Assembly (NCBI GenBank): GCA_018873245.2
Contig: JAEMBT020000008.1
Location: 744,001 to 808,000 of the forward strand
Length of the DNA stretch: 64,000 nucleotides
Source of the DNA: Archegozetes longisetosus
Taxonomy: Eukaryota > Arthropoda > Arachnida > Sarcoptiformes > Trhypochthoniidae
Reading direction: 5' to 3'
The position numbers and the translations under genes are program-made. The notes beneath the pieces are model-generated. The model made no database searches, was not told where the DNA came from, and saw nothing but the letters and a program-made list of their open reading frames with translations. Within the stretch, counting starts at the first letter, position 1. Each line of letters begins with the position of its first letter. Below are positions 1-14,221 of this stretch, in pieces.

Positions 1-500
1 CATTTCACTCGTACCAAGAACAACTATTTTTCATTTGTTGCGGTCACCTTTAATTGAAACTTTTCAATTTATTTCGATCATTCATTTTATTTAGATTTTG
101 TTGATTTTTTCGTGAAAGCAAACTCTTACTTAGCCGATACTTTTTTAATGATTGTGAGATATGCTTCAATTTAAGTAGTGTTCAATTTTTCGCAACTATT
201 ATCACATATCAATAGTAAGTTAGATAAACGTTATAAAACTAGAATTCACTCTTTCACTTACTTTGTTTAAGATTTAAACAAATACTGGTGAAATGATATA
301 TTTGAAGTAATAATTATTTGAAAATCCATAATTGAAACCTCAAATGGAACTAACATTGAGCTCATAAGTTTGTTCAAGTTCATTTTATGGTCCTTTTTGA
401 TGAGCAGTTTGTAGTTATTCAGCTTTTTTATTAAGCAAAGATAAAGTTTGAAAATTTGATGAGTTTATTGCAGAAAATGTTTTTATAGTGTGTTTTAAAT
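1..500. other. upstream flank of the SSUH2 homologue
   Basis: AT-rich DNA with no coding region I can support. It should contain the promoter and 5' untranslated region of the SSUH2 gene that starts at 501. I see no confident TATA box or initiator. Confidence 0.4.
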
Positions 501-3500
501 ATGAGTGCCAGAATCGACTGTTTGCCACACGAACAGATAAAATTCGAAAGTTTAGGTGCGATTAAAGATCTAATTTATCTGCATATGTGTCTCAATGTAT
601 ATGATTTTGATTATAAACAATCTTACAATTTATATTTATAGTTTGTTTATAATAAGATTTTATATAATTTAGTCTATGCTCTGGTCTGATATCAAATTGA
701 CAGATGTCTTTCTCTTTTTCATACCATGTTAGTTGATGTACCGCCACCACCTACTCCCACACATATAATAGAAGAAGAAGAACCTACGAGAACACCGCTG
801 CCCAGGTATGAAATTTTCTTACAAATATCATTTTACAATATATTCATCTTTCTTTTAAGATTTAAATCTTAATGTATTGTAAAATCAAAGTTTTGATAAT
901 CTTACGTGTGAATGAAAACTATTTTTCAATTAATATTCTATAGTTTATATTCAGAGATATTGTTGAAGAGCCCATTGATCTGATCATTAGTTAACTGTAA
1001 TGTGTCCGAGGAAAAATATCTTAACTCCATCTAAATAAGGGACAGACGAAGAGAATAAATTATTGATAACGTTGACGTTCTTGCTGATAATCCTTATTCT
1101 GCTATCGATTATTGTGTTGTCTAGAAATTTGAAGCAAATACTGTATAGATGTAGCTCTATTTTCAGGGCTGAGGGCAAAAGTGATCATTAAATTTAGCCG
1201 CAAAGTTCGACAAAACTAACAAATCGATAAACTTTAGAGATAGCTCTCGAACAGAGTCTCGACTCTCATATAAACTAGTAGATGACAAGAATCAGCTGAC
1301 ATATCTTACGTTAAGTCGAACCAATACTTGTTGAATTGAGCCCCTTTTAACTGATTAAACTTCGTGGTTTATTATTAGCCTAAGCACAAATGTATTCTAC
1401 GTTAAACAACTATTCCTAAGGCTCTCATTTTAAAGCTTAAGTTTTAAAATGATGACTTCAATATTTGAAGTGATCTGTAACTTATCAATTTTCCAGTTTT
1501 TGCTTTTCACTGTATCTCATAATAATCAATAAATATTTGTATTTATACGCTTTTTCACAAGAAAATAAACAAATTCGTTCTAAAAATTAAGAAATGAAAA
1601 ATTTAAAAAACTACATAAACATCAAATACAGTTTTTATTATTGTTGGCTTAGCTTTCTTTCAACAGAAAAGGCAAATGAATGTTCACTAATTTTAGTTTA
1701 CAACTGTTTTTATCAAATAAATTAGTTTTTGAGTAAAATTGATGTGAGCCATGACTCTCATAAATCCTTTAATAACGATCACTAAAATACTCGAGACATT
1801 GAATAACTTGAAAATGATTTTGAACTAAACAGCTCGACAGAGATCACTGAGAATGAAGCGCGACAGGCACTACTAAAACATGCCTCAAGAAGATGTTGTT
1901 ATGGTAAAGGAGTTGCCAAAGATATGTCAATCATCAAAATAGATCATACGTGTGCCTTTCACGTAAGAAAATGAAAAGATAATCATTTTTTCTTAACAAT
2001 AATTCACATTTCGCTCAAATAATAAAGTGACAGATCATTTTTACAATACTTTTTCCTTTCGTTTATCGATCAAATTATTAGCAATTAATGAGTTGAGAAG
2101 TTGGCAGAATCAATAATATAATAGAGCTTTAAAGTAAAAGATTAATAAGAGCGATCATTAATCATAGCTCATGTTTATTCGTTTGCTCATATGTAAACAT
2201 TAATAAAGACAAGTTATGACCTTTCGATCATCAGTATTTCAATCTTCAGTTACTTCTGATTCTAGTCATTTTCAAAATCCTCATTTATTTCAATAGTTTT
2301 AAGTCGCAAATTCAACTAATTTTGATATTTTTAAGTGAAGTCTTGGATTGAGCTGATGCTTAAGAATGATAGATGCAAAACTTCTTCAGTCAATTAGAGA
2401 ATATAAAATATTAGTTCAAGAATAAAAAAGTTGAGCATATTCTACATTTAGATCTGAGGAAAGTTGCCAAGCTTGTAATATATGTTTTTGAACGTACCTT
2501 TAGACATTTTAAAGTTATAAGGCAAAATAAATTGAATTTTGTCAATATTTGAGTGAATTGAGCCATTTGTTTGTGATTCCCAAAATGTGGTCATTCTCTC
2601 ATAAAAACTTGATCAATACCTTAACCACTATGCTATACAAAAGCATTTTTATTCATACGAAAAATTGTATGAAATTAAACTTAGGATACAGAGCGAAATT
2701 GTTTGAAGTGATCAGTCAATCTTTTATTATATAAATACTAATTATTGTGATACTTATAAATAGTACTCATTGGAAACATTCAGCGAAAAAAGACAAGTTT
2801 GTTGGGCATTTGAGCCATACTTAGGCGGTCCTCTTGACGGGTCGTCATCTAGAATTCCGCCAAATGTATGGGACATTGAAGCATATCCATCAGCAAAATT
2901 TCAGAATCAAGTCTCACAGATGGAAGTACCGAACACAGCATCGATCAGAATGTGTCACACTTGTGGTGGTGTGGGCAGAAAGAGATGTTTTGCATGTAAT
3001 GGCAATGGATGGGTAGTAGATATTGATAGATAACTTTTCAATGATTATCCTAAAGTTTTTCATAATTAAAAATAGGAATCATGTTTTAGTTGCCACGGAG
3101 ACGGACATAAACCAAGTTTTGGAAATGGAGGAGAAAGGGAAAGATGTTGGAAATGCCAGGGAAGTGGAAGACTTAGATGTTGGAAGTGTAACGGTGATGG
3201 CATCACACAGTGCAGGTCCTGCACAGGCACGGGTCAAATAAAGTGCTTTATCCGTCTTGTAATTACCTGGTAATGAAGTTTTATCTGAGTCAAAAAGTTA
3301 TGAATTCAATTGTCATTAACAGTTACAGCAAAGCGTTATACAAAACAATAAATTCTATTCCCAAACATGAAGTTAAAGCAAATGTTAGACTTATGCGTAT
3401 CATTAGATTTAATGATTTGAAAGCGCCCATTATTTCAACATCTCTAGAAAATAAAGTAACTGCTGCTGTAATATCTCATATTACTAGATCGTTAACTTAA

Positions 3501-4840
3501 TGAAGGCAATGCACGCTCATTATATTCATTCCAATATGAATGTGATTCATTTGATTATGCATTTTTTACTGCATAGTCAAATCCCGTTACAATCAACTCT
3601 AGTATCACTAAAGTTTCAATACATTCCACTCCTACTAACAGTCCTGAAACAAATTTCACGAACTAATTTATTGATCAAAAGTTTAGACGCGAACAAGTTG
3701 TTTGCATTCAACCAAATAAATTGATTCTGTTCAGGTTGATTGTAGACGGCTATCGATCGTACTTTATTTTTACCGAACTTTTCTTATCATGAATATTAGA
3801 TCAAAGAAATGACAGAAAATGTTTCACGTTCAATATGATTTAACGGACAAAAATTGAAAGTACAAGCCTTTAATTAGTAGCGATACTAATTAGTTAAAAT
3901 AGAGGACCTTCAAAAAATACTGTCACGTCCGTTGAGGACAATTATTTACTTGAATGCGACTGACATTTACAGTAAGCGTTAATCTATTCAAATTTTCAGG
4001 TCAAACCATTTCGACGATTTCATTGTAGATAAAGCTTCTGCGTCAGTGCCTGATGACCAAATAAAAGTAGTGACGGGAGAAGTGGTTTTTGAAGAAGAGC
4101 ATAATAGGGTAAATAGCACCATTGAAAAATTGCAAATAATTTATAGATAGGTACAACTACAATCCCATCCTAAATTCTATCTATGATCCTTGACTCTGTA
4201 TTTTTGCGGGTCACGTTCACTAACAATACTCTAAAGTTTGAGTGAGCGCGAGGTAGCGTTTGCTCAGCATCATAGCTAAAAAATGAGAAACTACTTTCTC
4301 GAGATGTATCTCATATCAATTTAAGCCTGAACGTGATTTGCAATAGCAACTATTCTTGAGATAAAAAATTCTTAAGATATTATAAGGTATAGATAAACTG
4401 AGATATAATGATATATATTTAATATTACTGATTGAGACAACTTTCATACAGTTATGGCCAATAAATCACTTTCCAAACAACACAATAAACATAGCGAGTG
4501 CACAGTTGATCAAAATGCATTCGGATACTTATTTCTCAAGCGAAAAGCTATTGATGCAGGTACGATATCTCTTATTAGAGTCTATTCACTTTTGCTTTAT
4601 CTCTTTCTCTACAATATAAATCATTAGTAAACTATTTTAGTAATTGATCAGCTAAGGCCTCTTTTCATATCCCGATTGTAATCATTTTGTTAGAGACAAC
4701 GCGTACGTCTAATTCCAATCGCAACTATCCATTACTTGTGGAAAGGAAAGTCTGGTTTTTATTCAGTTTATGGCCATGAGAAGAGAGTTCACGCACCAGA
4801 TTATCCACAAACGTGTTGTTGTGGTTGCGTTATTTTATGA
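501..4840 (+). CDS. SSUH2: SSUH2 homologue, DnaJ-type CxxCxGxG zinc-finger protein (8 exons)
   Basis: Exons at 501-555, 733-805, 1833-1962, 2764-3012, 3076-3269, 4000-4108, 4452-4559 and 4694-4840 sum to 1065 nt, a 354-residue protein. All junctions are GT-AG and in phase, and the length is close to vertebrate SSUH2. The N-terminus is Pro/Glu-rich. Residues about 63-100 (EARQALLKHASRRCCYGKG, then YSLETFSEKR) match the conserved N-terminal block. Residues 150-230 carry repeated CxxC(x)GxG motifs (CHTCGGVG, CFACNGNG, CFSCHGDG, CWKCQGSG, CWKCNGDG, CRSCTGTG), resembling the zinc-binding region of DnaJ/Hsp40. The C-terminus, RQRVRLIPIATIHYLWKGKS to CCCGCVIL, matches the family end. Human SSUH2 has been linked to tooth development, but no molecular activity is established, so the function here is unknown; a zinc-dependent chaperone-like role is inference. 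The start at 501 is chosen because exon 1 joins exon 2 in phase; it is the least certain part of the model. Confidence 0.9.
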
Positions 4841-7800
4841 TATAATTGGGCCAAAGCTTGAGCGCAAATTTACCATTGTTTAGATATTGTTGAGCGTTTA
4901 TAAATATACTTAAGTTAATTATTGTTTCTTCTACCTGTTCGTTATTAAATGCTGTTCATATAGTTATGTCATGTTATGTTACGCTAACATTGTTTACATA
5001 AGTATGGTATATTTCAAAGTTAATGTTTTTTATTTACTCTAATATCATCCCATTAATATTGTTGATTAAGTTAAAAAGCTCATTTTTTAATATTATGTTA
5101 AATATTCATAATAATAAAGAATATTAGATCTAATAAGGCTTCAAATCAACATTTTAGTTATAAACAGGCTTTGCTAAAGAACTTTATATTTACATCAAAC
5201 TAATGTTTTGAATAAATTAAGAATCAAAAATCATTTTCTAGAATAGAAAACTATATGATAGTTAAAATAAAATTAACAATATCATATCAAATTTACTTTA
5301 ATTAGTTTACAATTTTTCGTTCTATCTTTGTATGAATTACTTCGTAAAACAATAGATTTATTTCTTGTTCAGATACTTTTGTTTCAAAGATCTGACTGAC
5401 CCGTAATTATTGAGTCAAATCTTTAATTAACGCTAAGCTTCTAATTGAAAGTGGAATAAATCATTGATGAACTTTCATTTGAGCTAATGATCCTGTTGAC
5501 AATTTTATCTGAAATAAGTTCGCGAACAAATGAAAGTAAATGAACAAAATCATTAAACTCGTTGGTGTTCTGAGAATTTGGGTAAACAACGAAAATTGAA
5601 CAAAACAAACGCTCGTTGAAAAAAATTATTTTTTGATTAAACAGAAACAGAAACTCATTGTTAATGGTACTTTTAATTGCATTAGCTAAAGTTTTTTTTC
5701 TGGATCTAAGTCATGATCAATTTTATTAATTAATGTAAAAGGTTTTCAATTAATTTAAATTAAATCCAGATATTTTTAAATGAGAAGCACAGCAACATTT
5801 TGTGATATCATCTATTATTATCGATATTATACAGTTACCTTATTCTCACTCATATGACAACAGAAAAGCTTTTCATCTATGCATCTTGTTCGAGTAATTG
5901 TTTGAACGAAATTCAAGACTCACTGTCAGTAAAGAAGCAGAGCATATTAGGCTTATTCTACTGTACATGAAACCTCGGGTTGGGTCAGGACTTATGAGGC
6001 TTTCGGTTTTGAATTTGAGACTCAAATCACAAATTGACAATCTTAGAATGACACGTTACAATCAGAATAAGCGTTAATTCATTTACAATCTAACTGAAAT
6101 TAATCAGATAATAGCAATAATCATAAACCGAAGATCACAAGTTAGCGAAAGTAAAGCTCTAAAATTAACTATAACACAAAGCACGCTTTACTAGAGATGA
6201 CATCAATTGTTCAGCTTTTTATGAAGTTGTAAATACTTTAATTGACTAGTTCGAGGCAAATAAAAAAGTATCAAGAGATTAATAATGTGTTTATTGGTTA
6301 TAGTTTGATTGACAGTTAAAATGTTAAGCTTTAAATAAGAGATATCTTGAAAGAAGAAAAATCCTGGAATATAACTGTTGTTAATCTGAAATCACATTAA
6401 TTCACTCCTTCTCTATTAAAATTATTCAAATTTTGATTGGATTTCATTCATTTAGAATATTTTGAGAGAAACATATTTTAAACAATATAATCACATTTAA
6501 TGGCAAACTGTTATTGCATTTATGGTAATTGAAATCTTGTTGTATTGAATGATAAGTTACACACAACCCAAACACGCAACTAAAACATGGTTTGAGTACA
6601 GAGCTCAATTCCTAATAATTAAACTCATGATTCTGGACATTACCTGCTCTATGAAGTCACAAATTTTCATAACAGTCAAAATCAAAATTACTGGCGAATA
6701 TAGTGACTATTCGTTGTTAATGCAATAAATATTAATCAAATCATGTTATGTCAATGGTAATAGAGTTCAACTGTTGGGGATTTAGTTTAACCCGTTTTTT
6801 AACTCTAGACGTTTGCTCACAATAAATACTTATTGACTGAACATATTGAATAATAAATACTCGATATGCAAGTTAGAGTAGACCACATTCATTCACTTAA
6901 TCTTATACGAAATCATTTGAAAACTCAGTTCGATAGAAAATAACTGACAATTGCGAGAAAGAGTGTTCTCGTGCAGAAGCAAAGAATACCAGTGATGGCA
7001 CGCAATGTGATCATTGAATCGAATTGATATTCAGTATTTGCATACATCTCATTAATTAGTGCCTAATGTGGTGACCAAACGATTAAATTGCTTTTGCAAA
7101 TGCAATCTTATTACGCATTGATATCGATTGAACAAATCTGTAATAATGATGTTATAAAAAATATTATATTTCATACTTTTCTACCGCGTTTTGCTGATTC
7201 TCTCGCTTTTTATGAATAGAAAATTTGCCAAAACTATTGTTATTTTTTAGATAAAAGCTTTTTTAGGCCAAGAAACTATCGATATTAATAAAGCATTGGT
7301 GAGAATAAGACATCTGTTTCTCCGTGGACTTATTGTAAGGTTAATGGGAACTAAAATAGATTTATTTGATAGCATTCTCATACCATTACTGGTTATTTGA
7401 AAATAATTTTATAACTTAGTACAAGTTTTTCATGTTGACATAAGTTTGTGTGTGCTATCTTCTTAAAATGAAATGTTCTAACATTTTATAAGAACCAATA
7501 TTATATTAGGTTTATATTCCTTTTTCTCTCTTCTTTCTTATGCTGTGTTTAGTATAACTCCAATTGAAGGCAATAATCATTTATACAAATTGTCAGAGTA
7601 AGACCTCCTCTTTCTTGTTGAACACAAACCATATCTGATTAGGACTTACTTCACATAAAAATCTCATCAAACATTTTCGTTACGAACAAAGCTGAAAAAT
7701 CAACTAAAAAAGAGGAACTAGAACATAGATTCGTGCGTCAAATTAGTTTATAAATATTTTACAATTTAACTAACTCTATAGAAACTGAGGCCATTTTCGC

Positions 7801-8500
7801 AGAAGAATCCAATAAAATTTTGTTTTATCAAATTACTGAAGGCTAACCTAACCTAACATTGATTGACATAAGCGATGGCTTCGACCACAAAATATCCGAT
7901 AGGACCACGAAGTTCAAAATGTTGAGTGAGGGCACAGATCATATTCGGTTTGATTAAAATATATATACACCGATTAAATGCCATTGTACAATGATTTTAA
8001 ACCTGAAATAAGGTATTTTTACTTTATTTTATAGTAACTATTATAATCTAAGAAAGTTTGCGATTGAACAAATAGTGAACCAAGTTAGCCACACATTTGT
8101 GTTGGCAGTGCTCTGCATCGAAAGCTGCTTCACATAAGCTTGTTTTCAAACTGTTTCAGCTAAACCAAATTCAATTTACTATTACTCTGACAATAAGTTT
8201 ACAAATTTGGTTATTAAATATATTCAAGTATAAACTATAATATTTGACAAGTAGTTCAACTGATAAGTAAAAGTTTGAACTTTTATATAACATCTTAATT
8301 ATTGAATTGGTCGGCAAAGCACCAGTCAATAGATGTCACTAAACATTAAACCATTTTCTCAGTTTCAGTAGATATGAATCAACAAAACAAAATCAGCTGT
8401 TTCTCAATTATGTTTTGCGCTTTTATTGTACTTAATCTGATCTAATATAATATTTATTGATTAGAATAGAATTAATTTGATAAAAAGCAAATTATAATAA
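4841..8500. other. intergenic, SSUH2 3' flank to APC10
   Basis: About 3.7 kb without a supported gene. The first AATAAA after the SSUH2 stop that I noticed is at 5113-5118, so the SSUH2 3' UTR may reach there. The rest is AT-rich, with no recognisable exon, RNA gene or transposon. Confidence 0.5.
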
Positions 8501-9779
8501 ATGCCAAATCAATCGAATAGTAATAAAATGAAAACAGAATGCGATCCAATCAAAGACGAAAAGTCGGGCCGAATTAGAGAAGTGGGCTCTCAAGCCGTTT
8601 GGTCTTTGTCTTCGTGTAAACCAGGTTTGAATAGTTGAATTTATTAACTTATCGACTTATTGATTTATACTATTTTGAAAGCATATCACAAATTTTTAGT
8701 TTAATATTTTTCTCATTGCTTGAATTGAATTGAATGAAAGTTATACTCAAATGATTTGTTTAACTGTTTTTATGAATGTATCGATTTTTTCAAAGTTTCA
8801 TTTTAGTTATAGAAAAAGTCATTAATATTTGCTTTAGTTTAAGTCTATAAGACATATACTATAGAAAACAAAAATGAAGCCAACAATTAAGTGTATTTGT
8901 GACGATTGAAATGAAAATAAATATTTTGATTATGAAAAATTGAGCTTAACTTGACTTTAATGGAAGCTGATTGGCACGAACTAAACATATGAGACAAAAT
9001 TCACTTAACAGTTATTTGTTCCAAATCTATATCTAAGCAAAAACTAATGCTTTTCCTTAATTCAATTAATATATGAAACGAACGCTTATATCTCTTAATG
9101 AGTACTAAATTTAAATTAAAATAACATTAATGTAATCATATGTGAGTTAGCCTTATGTTAACTAAAATGATAGCATTTCTACGACTGATTAATAAATAAT
9201 GAAAGAACAGAAAAACTTGATATTCGATTGCTATATATCTTATAATTATTAAGTCATACGAAGCCATCACTCATTAACACAGTTTGTGTCTATATAATTG
9301 AAATTTGTGTAATTACAATAATAATAGGTTTTGGTGTGGATCAACTTCGAGATAATTGTCTTGAGACCTATTGGCAATCAGATGGACCACAGCCTCATTT
9401 GGTTAATATCCAATTTCGCCGCAAAACTACAGTACAAGACGTTTGTATTTATGCGGATTACAAATTAGATGAAAGCTATACACCTAATAGAATATCAGTC
9501 AGAGCTGGCAATCATTTTCACGATCTGCAAGAAGTAGAACTGATGGACTTAAGTGAACCGAGCGGTTGGGTTGTCATTCCTCTCAAAGACTCAAATGATG
9601 CCCCAATTCGAGCTTTTCTCATACAAATCGCCGTCCTCTCGAATCATCAAAACGGTCGCGACACTCATATAAGACAAATAAAGGTTCATTCTCCCGTTCA
9701 GAACAGCATTGTTTCGATTTTAGATTTTCCGATCAATTTTACTACTGTCAAAATGTCACAGCACTCGACTATACGTTAA
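8501..9779 (+). CDS. ANAPC10: anaphase-promoting complex subunit 10 (APC10/DOC1)
   Basis: Two exons, 8501-8624 and 9328-9779, join in phase to give 191 residues (human about 185). APC10 is the DOC-domain substrate co-receptor of the APC/C ubiquitin ligase, recognising the D-box together with Cdc20/Cdh1 in the nucleus and cytoplasm of dividing cells. The sequence is strikingly conserved: REVGSQAVWSLSSCKPGFGV spans the splice junction, followed by LRDNCLETYWQSDGPQPHLV, the QFRRKTTVQD strand, DYKLDESYTP and QIAVLSNHQNGRDTHIRQIK. The protein ends in Ile-Arg, the IR tail that docks the family onto the APC3/Cdc27 TPR scaffold. Only the stretch between the DOC domain and the IR tail diverges. A polyadenylation signal lies 85 bp past the stop. 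Confidence 0.97.
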
Positions 9780-9863
9780 CAAAATCATACCTCAAAAATC
9801 ATTTATAAGTATATTAACTTTTTAATCGGATAAATGCACAGATTATGTAAAAATGAAACCAAT

Positions 9864-9869
9864 AATAAA
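9864..9869 (+). promoter_or_regulatory. polyadenylation signal of APC10
   Basis: Canonical AATAAA about 85 bp downstream of the APC10 stop codon, on the same strand. Confidence 0.6.
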
Positions 9870-12800
9870 GGTTTTTACCATTGTCCTATAAAGCACTTTT
9901 TCCTAATCTCAAGACCTATTTTTTGATTTATTCTTCCTTTATATAAAAGTTATATAATCTAATTGAAAGCATAATTATTTATGCAACAGTAGTCTCTATA
10001 ACAATATAAATGGTAAGAAAATCCATGATTTCTATCTGATAATCAAGTTATAGATTATGATTAATCGTGATATATATAAGAGATGGTGGATGTAATGCAT
10101 TAACATTGAAGGCATAATCCTTTTGGCAGTACAGTTGACTCAACCAAAGATTTGAGGCCAAAATTCAGTCTAACTATTATATGAGCTAAAGTTTGCGAAT
10201 AATATGATCTCAAACTTAGGCCATCAGATGGATTCTAGAGATAACGACGTATATAATGTCATTTTTGTAATGCCTCTGATGATTGTTTAAATCCCAGGAT
10301 ATAGTGTAACTGCGAATGATCGATGGTTGAGTTGGGATTTCGGTTTTCGTGGACGCCTTGCTCTCTATATGCACTCTGTGGAGTCGATGTTTCGCTTTTG
10401 CATTCATATCACTCAATACTACAATATTATGCCCTTTTCTATTACAATATATGAGATAGGCTTACGTGAAATGCATAAACAATGTTATTAGTGCCTAACC
10501 TTATTGCCCAAAATGTTATATAAAGAGATAAAACCGTTAAAGTAAGAAATAAAAACAAAAAACCAAAGCTCATAACACAACCTAAATAACTGAATCTCTA
10601 TTAGATTCTGATTTTTTAGATTGAGAAAACGATTGAGAAGCATATAGAAAAGTTTTGTTATTCAAGTTATCGCTCTGGACTTGTTTTCCGAATCTAATAC
10701 TTCACAGCATCTCGTGCTACATATTATAGAAGATGTTATTCAGCATTGTTTGACCGCCAGTCTCTCCTTATAAACGTTAATAAGACAAGTATAGAAGAGT
10801 TCTATAAAATATTTGCTTCGCTATACTGTGCCCATAATAGGCTTCACATTGCAATTGTAGTGGTATTTCCATCTGATTGAAAGCTCAGCAAAATGAGATT
10901 CTCTTTTATGGGCCTATTAACTAAGTCTAGCGCCACCACATTCTGATCCAACTTTCTTTTGAGCTGAACAATGAATTGCATGTCCTTATAATAAGTCCAG
11001 TCTTTTATGCCCCTAAAAATAGGCTCTTCTCTTACATCTTTATTCCATTTCTCACATTTCTTTATTTACTGGTATGCGGTTTATATACAATTGACAAGAA
11101 AAGAGCTCATCTTATTTACTGAGACAGAAACTCCAAATTAGATGTTGTACTAAATATGTTATAAAACGAAAAACAGACAAAGAATAAGTATTACTTTAAT
11201 CAACTTTTCTGACTAAATATAAAGAATTGACTTTCCAGTTAAGACTAAGATTGTGCTGTAAAACATTGAGACAACTGCAAGATTCATGTCTAATCTAATA
11301 AAGAAAAGAATAATTTTACAGCTCCTTTGTTAAAAACATATTTCTATATATTTAGTTGACTCGAAATTGGAGTCAAAATTTTGAGTACGGACTTCATGAA
11401 AAACAAATGACAAAAGTTTGATTTCGTGACAAAGAATAAAATCTAATTTAGTTTTACTTTTTTCTACAAACTATCGACCTGTCTTTCAGAAAGATAAATA
11501 GCTGTTAGCTTTAAGAAAAACCAATGCACTTCCATATAGAGTATATAAATTTCAATTTATTTTTCAGACTATCGTTATCTAATTGAAAGTCAAATTTTAG
11601 TTCAATATCAAAGTAAGAGTAAATACTTTATGTACAAATTAAATTGCTATATGAGTCAAACACTGTGATAAGAGGATTTTCTTTTCATAAAAAGTAATCA
11701 AAAGAATGAAGTGATCAATCTGTAGCTTAAGTGTTTACTCATCCTATTAATTGAAAAGAATAGGCTTCTACTTATTAGCCTTACTTAACTGACTATTAAT
11801 TTGCGTTTATTATCGTGAAAATTCAAAAATGCAGAGCAACGATCAGAAATGGCCTGTATTTTGTAGAGTAATGTCACGTTTATTTTGTTTTCCGATATTC
11901 ATCTCTAGCCCATTCTAAAGTTTATGCATTTTAGCTTCAATAAACTGTAAAAGCTTTTAACGTAAAAACGTTGCACTTAGAGACGAGTCACCAAAACTTT
12001 TTCCGATAAAACAAATATCAGCAGAAAAAAATTGAACCTAACTATCGACAAAAGCGTTTAGCGATTCTTCAAATTTTCTATTTGCAAAGAACTTGTGCAG
12101 AGATGACACGATATGCAAATATAGAATAAATTGTACTATTAATTAAGTTTGTTTTATAAATATGCAAAAAATTTTCTCCATTGAAATTGTTGTCACAGAG
12201 TATGAGTTATTCATTCGCTCAAAACTGGGAAAAGATTATTATTTTAATGAAGTATATGAAGAATATATATATGAATGAGGCCATGTTTACAATGCTTCAC
12301 GGCATAATTCATCTTAATTTGTTTATGCAAATTTCATTTATAATAGTAATGATGGTATCTATGCTATAAATAGTGTCAATCGTTTTCGAAATAAATGCAT
12401 TTAATTCTGCTCTAATATTCAGTTCAATGAATGAATTGAATTTTTATTTTTAAAAAACCATTCGTTTTAGTTGGTTTTCATATCGAACAATTTTATGCTT
12501 AATTACATGCAATACAATTATGCACAAAATTAGAAAATTATATAGTTTTCATTTGCATTTAAATGTGTTTTGAGTCATTCTATTTCTTTAGCTCCATTAA
12601 TATTCCCTCATTTACTAGAAGTTGATAACGAATCGATCCGAATGTAAGAATTAGTATGAAATGAAGTTTTTATTAATTGTACGATAAAGAAACAAAAAAA
12701 AGTTGGTAAAAAAGGTAAAGAACTAGTTTCAAACAAGTCAACTCATTCCGATATTTCTAAATTCATGAAATCGTAGTATTCTTTAGCCAGAAAATGATTG

Positions 12801-14163
12801 TGAGGCCTCCGGGGCTTTGAATTACACTCGTCATTGAAGACCACAACGTACTGATACGGATACAGTAATAGATTCAACCAAAGTAGAATACAATAGAATC
12901 TACAGAACTTATGCTACTATTTTGATTTTGATACACGATGAACGAGAAAAATGAATTGTTTTCATAACTTGAATGATTACTTTATGCTAAAATACGTGGC
13001 TTTTAAATACAACTAAGACTTATATTGCATACGACAAAGTCAACTTATACTGAAAGAGGAATTATTCGACGAAATAACTTAATATTATGCTGAACATTTT
13101 ATTTTGTGTACCAACTCTTACTTACAGCACAGAAACCGCTGATTTATTGAGGACTCTCAAACCTAAAAGAACCAGAGCTTATTCATAGGTTGACTCTCCA
13201 TCTCAATCAAATAAACTATATGGTTTTTCCGGTAGAAAAAGTCCTTTAACGCCCTAAGAATTTTGATTTCACCAAAGTTTGCAATCATTTTGATAGAGAA
13301 GCTCAATGAAATGTTGTTCCTTTTGAAGTTTTTAAGTAATTATTATTACAGTAATAAAAATAAACTATAACTCAAACATTTTTTCATTGAAGAAGACTTC
13401 CTATTATATTATTCCTTTGTGCCTTCTAAGTGTTTTTATAGCATTTTCAGCTCAACTACGGACTAATGTGTATCTCATTCATTAAATATGCATTAAGTAG
13501 GAAAATAACTAGACTTTTGCTTTTCTGCAAATCTAAATCCCTCATAGAAGAGTATTACAAATTGACTCAGATATCTGTCAGTCTATCTACTTTTCTACTG
13601 CTTTTGGTGCTGAAAAGAAACTTTAAAGCACTATTTAATATAAGATCGTTAATGATGATCAATATATTTGATCAATGACAGAATAATTAAAAACTTTAAC
13701 TTATATTCAAATAAATTAATGACAAATATATGATTAATTGAGTAAAATTATCAAAATATCCTAAAATTGTATATCGTTAAAAACTCTTAAATTGTCTGAA
13801 AAAGAGATCATTTTTATCTTGTAAACTAAACCTATTGATTATATTCAGAAGCAGTTGTTTTTCTCTGACATATAAAAAATCCGAATCAATGCGAGCTTTC
13901 ATGAATTATATGCTTGTTTTAATTTGTGGCATCTTTATAAATATTAGATCTAAAATATTTTGAATACTTTTGGTGTCACTATTGGCTCTTTTAGTATAGA
14001 AGAGAATTAGTAATAAATTATATTCACACTATATCTCCGGGTACTTTATATTTAAAGCTAGAGTTTCACAACTGTGAGAATATAAACACATGCTTTCAAT
14101 AGACAATAGTATGAAAAAGGAATAGCAAAGAAATTGTACACATTCTGGATGTTTTACTGAAAT

Positions 14164-14221
<58 letters not shown>

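Noticed and set aside
5908-6078. A + strand open stretch of nearly 60 codons downstream of SSUH2
   Set aside because: Most of it lacks an ATG, it has no homology I recognise, and its length is expected by chance.
12720-12940. Minus-strand open frame of about 55 codons with a hydrophobic segment and richer G+C
   Set aside because: No start codon, no family resemblance and no partner exon; an acceptor-like TAG upstream is weak. Chance is the simpler reading.
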